Below, piece by piece: positions 6,643-10,448 of a stretch of 10,448 nt of DNA. The notes beneath the pieces were generated by a model. That model saw only the letters and a list, made by a program, of their open reading frames with translations. It did no database searches and was not told the origin of the DNA. Made by a program: the position numbers and the translations under genes. The DNA lies in contig JBOIEQ010000150.1 in NCBI GenBank assembly GCA_050741255.1, forward strand, positions 1 to 10,448, written 5' to 3'. The first letter of the stretch is position 1; every line of letters begins with the position of its first letter. The stretch comes from CAZXNF01 sp050741255. Lineage in GTDB: Bacteria > Pseudomonadota > Gammaproteobacteria > Burkholderiales > SG8-41.

Positions 6643-7620
6643 ATGATACGAACCATCGTGACCGCCGGCAGTGCCGTGGCAGCGCTCGTGCTAATGGCGC
6701 CGGTCGCGGCCCAGGTTGCCGCGAAGAACTTTCCCGTCAAACCCATCCGCATCGTGGTCGGCTTCACGCCGGGCACCACGACCGACATCACGGCACGGGC
6801 GCTCGGTATCAAGTTGACCGAGCGACTGGGCCAGCAGGTGGTCATCGAGAACCGCGAGGGCGCGAACAGCGGCATCGCCAATGCGATCGTGGCGCGGGCG
6901 AATCCCGACGGCCACACGCTGCTGATGGGAACGCTCAGCCTGGTCGTCAGTCCGCTGCTCTACAAGGAACTGCCCTTCGATCCCAGGGATCTGGCGCCGG
7001 TGACCCTGCTCGTGCTGACGCAGAACGTGATCGCGGTGAATCCGAAGGTGCCGGCCACCTCGATCAAGGAACTCATCGCACTGGCCAGGGCCAAGCCGGG
7101 TTCACTGCGTTACGGCTCGTCCGGCCGCGGCAGTTCCGCCTTCCTGACGCTGGAACTGCTGAAGTCGATGGCGGGCATCGACCTCGAGGAGATCCCGTAC
7201 AAGGCCACCTCGCAGGCGGTGACGGACCTGATGAGCGGCGAGATCCCGATCTATCCGCCCAGCCTTGCGTCGGCCATTCCGCTGATCAAATCCGGCCGCA
7301 TTCGCGCGCTGGCGGTGACGGGGCCGAAGCGCACTCCCATCATGCCGGATCTGCCGACCGTCGCCGAAACCGTGCCGGGCTACGACGCGGCGACCGGCGT
7401 CTACGGCATCATGGTGCCGACGGCGACACCCAAGGCGCTGGTCGATCGCCTGAACAAGGAGATCACGGTCATCGCGCAGAGCGCGGACTTCCGCGAACGC
7501 ATGCAGGGGCTCGGCGCGGACTCGATCGGCAGCACGCCGGCCGAATACGCGGAGTACCTGAAAGCGAGCGGCCTCAAATGGAAGACGCTGTTCAACAAGA
7601 TGGGCATCACGCCGCAATAG
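6643..7620 (+). CDS. Bug-family periplasmic solute receptor (TctC-like), first copy
   Basis: This is a tripartite tricarboxylate-type substrate-binding protein (Bug family) of 325 residues, the standard length. A Sec signal peptide (MIRTIVTAGS, then a hydrophobic stretch to about residue 26, VAAQVAA) precedes the family's mature start, FPVKPIRIVVGFTPG. The ligand loop FTPGTTTDITARALG (41-55) keeps the conserved Asp. Other family blocks are VVIENREGANSGIANAIVAR, PDGHTLLMG, LRYGSSGRGSSAFLTLELLK, EIPYKATSQAVTDLMSG and ALAVTGPKRTPIMPDLPTVAE. AAAGGAG at 6629-6635, overlapping the LysR stop, is a strong ribosome site. Family members bind dicarboxylates, amino acids, nicotinate or other small carboxylated compounds. 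No TctA/TctB membrane genes lie in the window, so it is an orphan here. Its setting suggests it delivers or senses the substrate of the downstream hydrolases. The ligand is unknown. Confidence 0.94.
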   Translation: MIRTIVTAGSAVAALVLMAPVAAQVAAKNFPVKPIRIVVGFTPGTTTDITARALGIKLTERLGQQVVIENREGANSGIANAIVARANPDGHTLLMGTLSLVVSPLLYKELPFDPRDLAPVTLLVLTQNVIAVNPKVPATSIKELIALARAKPGSLRYGSSGRGSSAFLTLELLKSMAGIDLEEIPYKATSQAVTDLMSGEIPIYPPSLASAIPLIKSGRIRALAVTGPKRTPIMPDLPTVAETVPGYDAATGVYGIMVPTATPKALVDRLNKEITVIAQSADFRERMQGLGADSIGSTPAEYAEYLKASGLKWKTLFNKMGITPQ

Positions 7621-7642
7621 CCGCAGGCTGGAGACCGAGACC

Positions 7643-8674
7643 ATGAGCGCCATTGCACAGCCCGCCCCCAAAGTGTTTGCCGGGGACAAGGCCAAAGCCT
7701 TCCACCAGTCCACCCTGGTGTGGGACTGCCTGTCGCTGTATTACCTGATCGACGAACCGTACGCGCAGCAGGCGCTGGAGGGCGGCGTCAACGTCGCCAA
7801 CGTCACTTTCGGCACCGAGGACGAGTGGGAAACGGTGCTCCGCAATTTCGAGCTGGGCCTGCAGAAGATCGAGAAAAGCCCGCTGCTGACGCTGGCGTTG
7901 ACCGCCGATGACATCCTCAAGGCCAAGGCCGCGGGCAAGCTCGCGATCGTCATCGGCACGCAGGGCTCGTCGTTCATCGAGAAGGAGCTGTACCGGGTCG
8001 AACTGCTGTATCGCCTCGGCCTGCGCATCTGCGGCCTTGCCTATACGGGCGGCACGCTGCATGCGGACGGCTGTGGCGAAGTGCGCGATGCTGGCGTGTC
8101 CTTCCTCGGCCGCGAACTGATCGACATGGTCAACCGACTGCCGATGTGGCTCGACCTTTCACACTGCGGGCACCGTACCCGGGCCGAAGCCGTGCCGCTC
8201 GCCCGCGCGCCGGTGTGCACGCACTCGAATGCCTATGGGCTGAACGCGAACGACCGCAACACGACCGATGAAACGGCGAAGGCGATCGTGGCCAAGGGCG
8301 GCATGCTCGGCGTGTGCGGGCTGGCCAAGACCGTCTGGCCGCAGGACGCGACGCTGGACCGGATCGCCGATCACATCGACTATTACCAGAAGCTGATCGG
8401 CCCGGAGAACATCGGCTTCGGCTGCGATTTCGTGGCGGCCTACAAGGCGAGCGGGCAGATCCTGCCGGCCTCGAAGCGCTGGCGCACGCTGCGCCCGGAC
8501 GTGTTCGGCACGGTGGAGGAGTTCCTGACGTTGAGCTACCCCGAGGGCCTGACCCAGATCCGCGAACTGCCGAACCTGACCCAGACGCTGTACGACCGCA
8601 AATACTCCGAGCCCCAGATCGCCGGCATCATGGGCGGCAACTGGTTTCGCACGTTCAAGACACTGGTGGGGTGA
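7643..8674 (+). CDS. M19 (membrane dipeptidase)-like amidohydrolase, divergent metal site
   Basis: This 343-residue protein has the TIM-barrel amidohydrolase fold of peptidase family M19. Family landmarks are GGVNVANVTFG (47-57), MWLDLSHCGHRT (168-179, His174), APVCTHSNAYGLN (189-201, His194), NDRNTTDE (203-210), IGFGCDFVA (257-265, Asp262) and the C-terminal IMGGNWFRTFK. In characterised M19 enzymes an N-terminal HxD pair, a Glu (VEGG) and two later His bind two zincs. Here the HxD region reads DCLSL (28-32), the Glu position reads TQG (Gln107), and the catalytic His in LTHS is Tyr134. Only the second-site residues His174 and His194 and the Asp262 base are clear. It may be a mononuclear hydrolase for a non-dipeptide amide, or inactive. 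There is no signal peptide, so it is cytoplasmic. GGAG at 7629-7632 precedes ATG 7643. Alignment is by eye. Confidence 0.85.
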   Translation: MSAIAQPAPKVFAGDKAKAFHQSTLVWDCLSLYYLIDEPYAQQALEGGVNVANVTFGTEDEWETVLRNFELGLQKIEKSPLLTLALTADDILKAKAAGKLAIVIGTQGSSFIEKELYRVELLYRLGLRICGLAYTGGTLHADGCGEVRDAGVSFLGRELIDMVNRLPMWLDLSHCGHRTRAEAVPLARAPVCTHSNAYGLNANDRNTTDETAKAIVAKGGMLGVCGLAKTVWPQDATLDRIADHIDYYQKLIGPENIGFGCDFVAAYKASGQILPASKRWRTLRPDVFGTVEEFLTLSYPEGLTQIRELPNLTQTLYDRKYSEPQIAGIMGGNWFRTFKTLVG

Positions 8675-8679
8675 CGGCC

Positions 8680-9681
8680 ATGATGACGCTCGCGAAGGGA
8701 AAGTGCATGCAGGGGGTGATGCTGGCGATCGCGGCGCTGCTGCCGATGGCCGCGGGCGCGCAGGCCACTTCGGCAGGCTCAGGACAGGCGTGGCCCGCGA
8801 AGCCGGTGCGGCTCGTCGCGCCATTCGGCACGGGCTCCGTACTCGACACCATGATGCGGGCGATGCAGAACGAACTCTCGGCGGCGCTCGGCCAGCCGAT
8901 CATCATCGAATCGCGCCCCGGCGCGGGCGGCACCATCGGCACCCTGGCCGTCGCCCGGGGGCCGGCCGACGGCTATACCTTCCTGATCGCGGCCAACAGC
9001 CACAACATCAACGGGTCGGTGTACTCGAATCTTGCTTACCATCCGCTGAAGGATTTCACGGCGGTCGCGTCGGTGGGCAGCACCGGCTACATCATGATGG
9101 TGCCGGCGTCCCTGGGCGTGAAAAACGTCGGCGAGTTCATCCAGCTTGCCAAAGCAAAGCCTGGCCTGACCTATCCTTCCGCGGGCAAGGGCAGCGCCAC
9201 GCACCTGTCGATGGCGCTGCTCGTCAACCTTGCCGGCATCGACATGCTGCACGTGCCCTTCAAGAGCACGGGCGACGCAGTGCTCGAAGTCATGTCGGGC
9301 CGCGGCGGCGCCATGATCGGGGCGAACATCGCCGTCATGCCGTACGCGAACGACAGCCGCGTGCGCCTGCTGGGCATTACCACCGCCACGCGCAGCAAGT
9401 TCCTGCCCGATCTGCCGACGCTGTCCGAGAGCGGCCTGCGCGGCTACGAATTCGATTCCTGGCTGGGGCTGGTGGCGCCGGTGTCCACCCCGCGGGAAAT
9501 CGTGGAACGCATGAACGCGGAGATCGGCAAGCAACTCCGCAATCCGGAGGTGGCCGAGCGTCTGGCGAAGCAGGGGATCGAAGTCCGCGCATTGACCCCC
9601 GAACAGATGAACAAGCTGCTCGCCGTCGATTTCGAGCGCATGGCGAAGGTCGTGCAGATCGCCGGCGCCAGGGAAAACTGA
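8680..9681 (+). CDS. Bug-family periplasmic solute receptor (TctC-like), second copy
   Basis: This second Bug-type receptor has 333 residues from ATG 8680. The start is a choice: 8680 gives a positively charged n-region (MMTLAKGKCMQGVML), while ATG 8707 has the better ribosome site (AAGGGA, 8695-8700) but a weakly charged signal peptide; I prefer 8680. The frame stays open upstream within the M19 gene, but that is a shadow. The signal peptide probably ends at AGAQA (residue 29). Family blocks are WPAKPVRLVAPF, GTGSVLDTMMRAMQNEL, IIIESRPGAGGTIGTLAVAR, DGYTFLIAANSHNIN, LTYPSAGKGSATHLSMALL, HVPFKSTGDAVLEVMSG, TTATRSKFLPDLPTLSESG. The mature N-terminus carries eight extra residues encoded by a dispersed repeat. 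It is clearly divergent from the first receptor, so it probably binds a different ligand. It begins 5 bases after the M19 stop and ends 1 base before the next gene. Confidence 0.93.
   Translation: MMTLAKGKCMQGVMLAIAALLPMAAGAQATSAGSGQAWPAKPVRLVAPFGTGSVLDTMMRAMQNELSAALGQPIIIESRPGAGGTIGTLAVARGPADGYTFLIAANSHNINGSVYSNLAYHPLKDFTAVASVGSTGYIMMVPASLGVKNVGEFIQLAKAKPGLTYPSAGKGSATHLSMALLVNLAGIDMLHVPFKSTGDAVLEVMSGRGGAMIGANIAVMPYANDSRVRLLGITTATRSKFLPDLPTLSESGLRGYEFDSWLGLVAPVSTPREIVERMNAEIGKQLRNPEVAERLAKQGIEVRALTPEQMNKLLAVDFERMAKVVQIAGAREN
8768..8787. repeat. Dispersed short repeat (CTTCGGCAGGCTCAGGAC type) inside the receptor gene
   Basis: The bases CTTCGGCAGGCTCAGGACAG match the widespread CTTCGACAGGCTCAGGAC-type repeat that recurs in many GC-rich proteobacterial genomes. 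On the opposite strand it translates as the tell-tale CPEPAEV. Here it sits in frame at the signal-peptide/mature junction and encodes TSAGSGQA (residues 30-37) between AQA and WPAKP, where relatives normally pass straight from AQA to WPxKP. The match is from memory of the repeat family. One copy lies in this window. Confidence 0.6.
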
Positions 9682-9682
9682 C

Positions 9683-10448
9683 ATGACGGAGACGTTTCCC
9701 GTCATCTACGGCATCTGCCTGGACGCCGAAGCGATCTGGCTCGGCAAGGCGCCGGAGAATGCGCAGCGCCCGGTGCTGCTGTCGCACGGCACCTACGAAA
9801 TCCGCGAAGGCCTGGCGCCGCTGCTCGACCTGCTCGACCGCCACGCGGTGCGGGCGACCTTCTTCGTGCCCGGGATCACTGCCGACCGCTATCCCGACGC
9901 CATTCGTGAAATTCACCGCCGCGGCCACGAGCTCGCGAGCCACGGCCACGGCCACAAGCCGCCGGCCACCCTGTCCGCCGGGGAGGAGAAATCCGAGCTC
10001 CTGCGCGGCATGCAGTCCCTGTCGGACATCACGGGCGTGAAGCCCGTCGTCTGGCGCTCGCCGTCCTGGGAATGGTCGGATCGCACGCTGGATTACCTGC
10101 TGGAAGCGGGCATCACGGTCTCGGCCAATTACTTCGACCGCGTGCGGCCGTACCGGCATGTGCGCGACGGCCAGCCGCTGCCGCTGGTGGAACTGCCCGT
10201 GCAGTGGCACCTCGCCGACGCGCCGTACTTCATGTACGGCGGCCAGATCGGCCGCGTGGTGCGCACCGCCCGCGAGGTGGAAGAATTGTGGCGCGAGGAA
10301 TTCGACGGCGCCTACGGCTGGCCCGGCGCGTACTTCCACCTGACGCTGCACGTGCAGCTGATCGGCCATCCCGGCCGGCTCGCGATGCTCGACCGGCTCA
10401 CGGCGTACATCAAGTCACAGCCGCGCGCCCGTTTCATGACCTGCGGCG
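9683..10448 (+). CDS. Polysaccharide deacetylase (NodB-fold) family hydrolase, 3' end beyond window
   Basis: An open frame from ATG 9683 runs to the right edge without a stop (255 codons seen, C-terminus missing). NodB-fold landmarks are VIYGICLDAEA (7-17, metal Asp14), a RATFFVPG strand (58-64), GHELASHGHGH (81-91, with the HxxxH metal pair His87/His91), PVVWRSPSWEWS (121-132, the R-x-P motif with Arg125) and a C-terminal FHLTLHVQLIGHPGRL (218-233). The usual TFDDG is replaced by CLDAEA, and SHGTYEIREGLAPLLDLLDR resembles the PuuE/H. pylori PgdA/cyclic-imidase branch, which hydrolyses cyclic or small amides, rather than secreted chitin or peptidoglycan deacetylases. There is no signal peptide, so it is cytoplasmic. 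AGGGA at 9670-9674, within the end of the receptor gene, serves as ribosome site and the gap is one base, so coupling is likely. Substrate unknown. Confidence 0.9.
   Translation, partial: MTETFPVIYGICLDAEAIWLGKAPENAQRPVLLSHGTYEIREGLAPLLDLLDRHAVRATFFVPGITADRYPDAIREIHRRGHELASHGHGHKPPATLSAGEEKSELLRGMQSLSDITGVKPVVWRSPSWEWSDRTLDYLLEAGITVSANYFDRVRPYRHVRDGQPLPLVELPVQWHLADAPYFMYGGQIGRVVRTAREVEELWREEFDGAYGWPGAYFHLTLHVQLIGHPGRLAMLDRLTAYIKSQPRARFMTCG

Noticed and set aside
8314..8679. N-terminal extension of the second receptor into the M19 gene
   Set aside because: The frame is open but its translation is arginine-rich shadow sequence. A signal peptide and ribosome sites mark a start at 8680 or 8707.
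8779..10369. Long minus-strand frames (308 and 330 codons) opposite the second receptor and the deacetylase-like gene
   Set aside because: Both are antisense to convincing genes and contain no recognisable family.
5635..10448. Known creatinine or glyphosate-to-sarcosine pathway
   Set aside because: No creatininase, creatinase, ATP-dependent N-methylhydantoinase or C-P lyase gene is present, so a named pathway cannot be claimed from this window.

Overview
The window is GC-rich, with strong G/C third-position bias, tightly packed genes and long spurious open frames opposite the real ones. Periplasmic receptors of the Bug (tripartite tricarboxylate receptor) type without membrane partners, a heterotetrameric sarcosine oxidase and two kinds of short dispersed intergenic repeat all suggest a proteobacterium. 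A Burkholderiales-like betaproteobacterium is the best guess. This is inference, because no rRNA or other phylogenetic marker is present.

Left half (about 38-5318, minus strand): a complete heterotetrameric sarcosine oxidase operon in the order soxB-soxD-soxA-soxG. The cofactor and zinc motifs are intact. The genes are translationally coupled: soxD/soxA overlap by 4 bases, soxA/soxG overlap by 8, and both soxA and soxG start with GTG. The exception is the soxB-soxD junction, which is split by a hairpin-forming heptad-repeat element. A 37-codon open frame crosses this element and overlaps soxB's stop at one end and soxD's start at the other. A strong hairpin with a pyrimidine-rich tail follows soxG and probably ends the transcript. 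No glyA, purU or other C1 gene lies in the window.

Centre (5319-5634): a 316-base divergent intergenic region. It holds an AT-rich island with a T-N11-A LysR-type box and a separate 19-bp dyad close to soxB. It probably contains the promoters of both transcription units.

Right half (5635-10448, plus strand): five closely spaced genes: a LysR-type regulator, a Bug receptor, a divergent M19 (membrane dipeptidase-like) amidohydrolase, a second and different Bug receptor, and a NodB-fold (polysaccharide deacetylase-like) hydrolase that runs off the right edge. Gaps are 1 to 22 bases, so this is very likely one operon. It looks like a capture-and-hydrolysis cassette: two periplasmic receptors for small, probably carboxylated, compounds and two C-N bond hydrolases. 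The M19 protein appears by eye to lack one of the two zinc sites of characterised dipeptidases. The NodB-fold protein resembles the PuuE/PgdA/cyclic-imidase branch more than true chitin or peptidoglycan deacetylases.

The divergent arrangement invites the hypothesis that the right-hand operon releases sarcosine, or another N-methyl amino acid, from an amide or cyclic amide precursor, and that the left-hand operon oxidises it to glycine plus 5,10-methylene-tetrahydrofolate and H2O2. That link is inference only.
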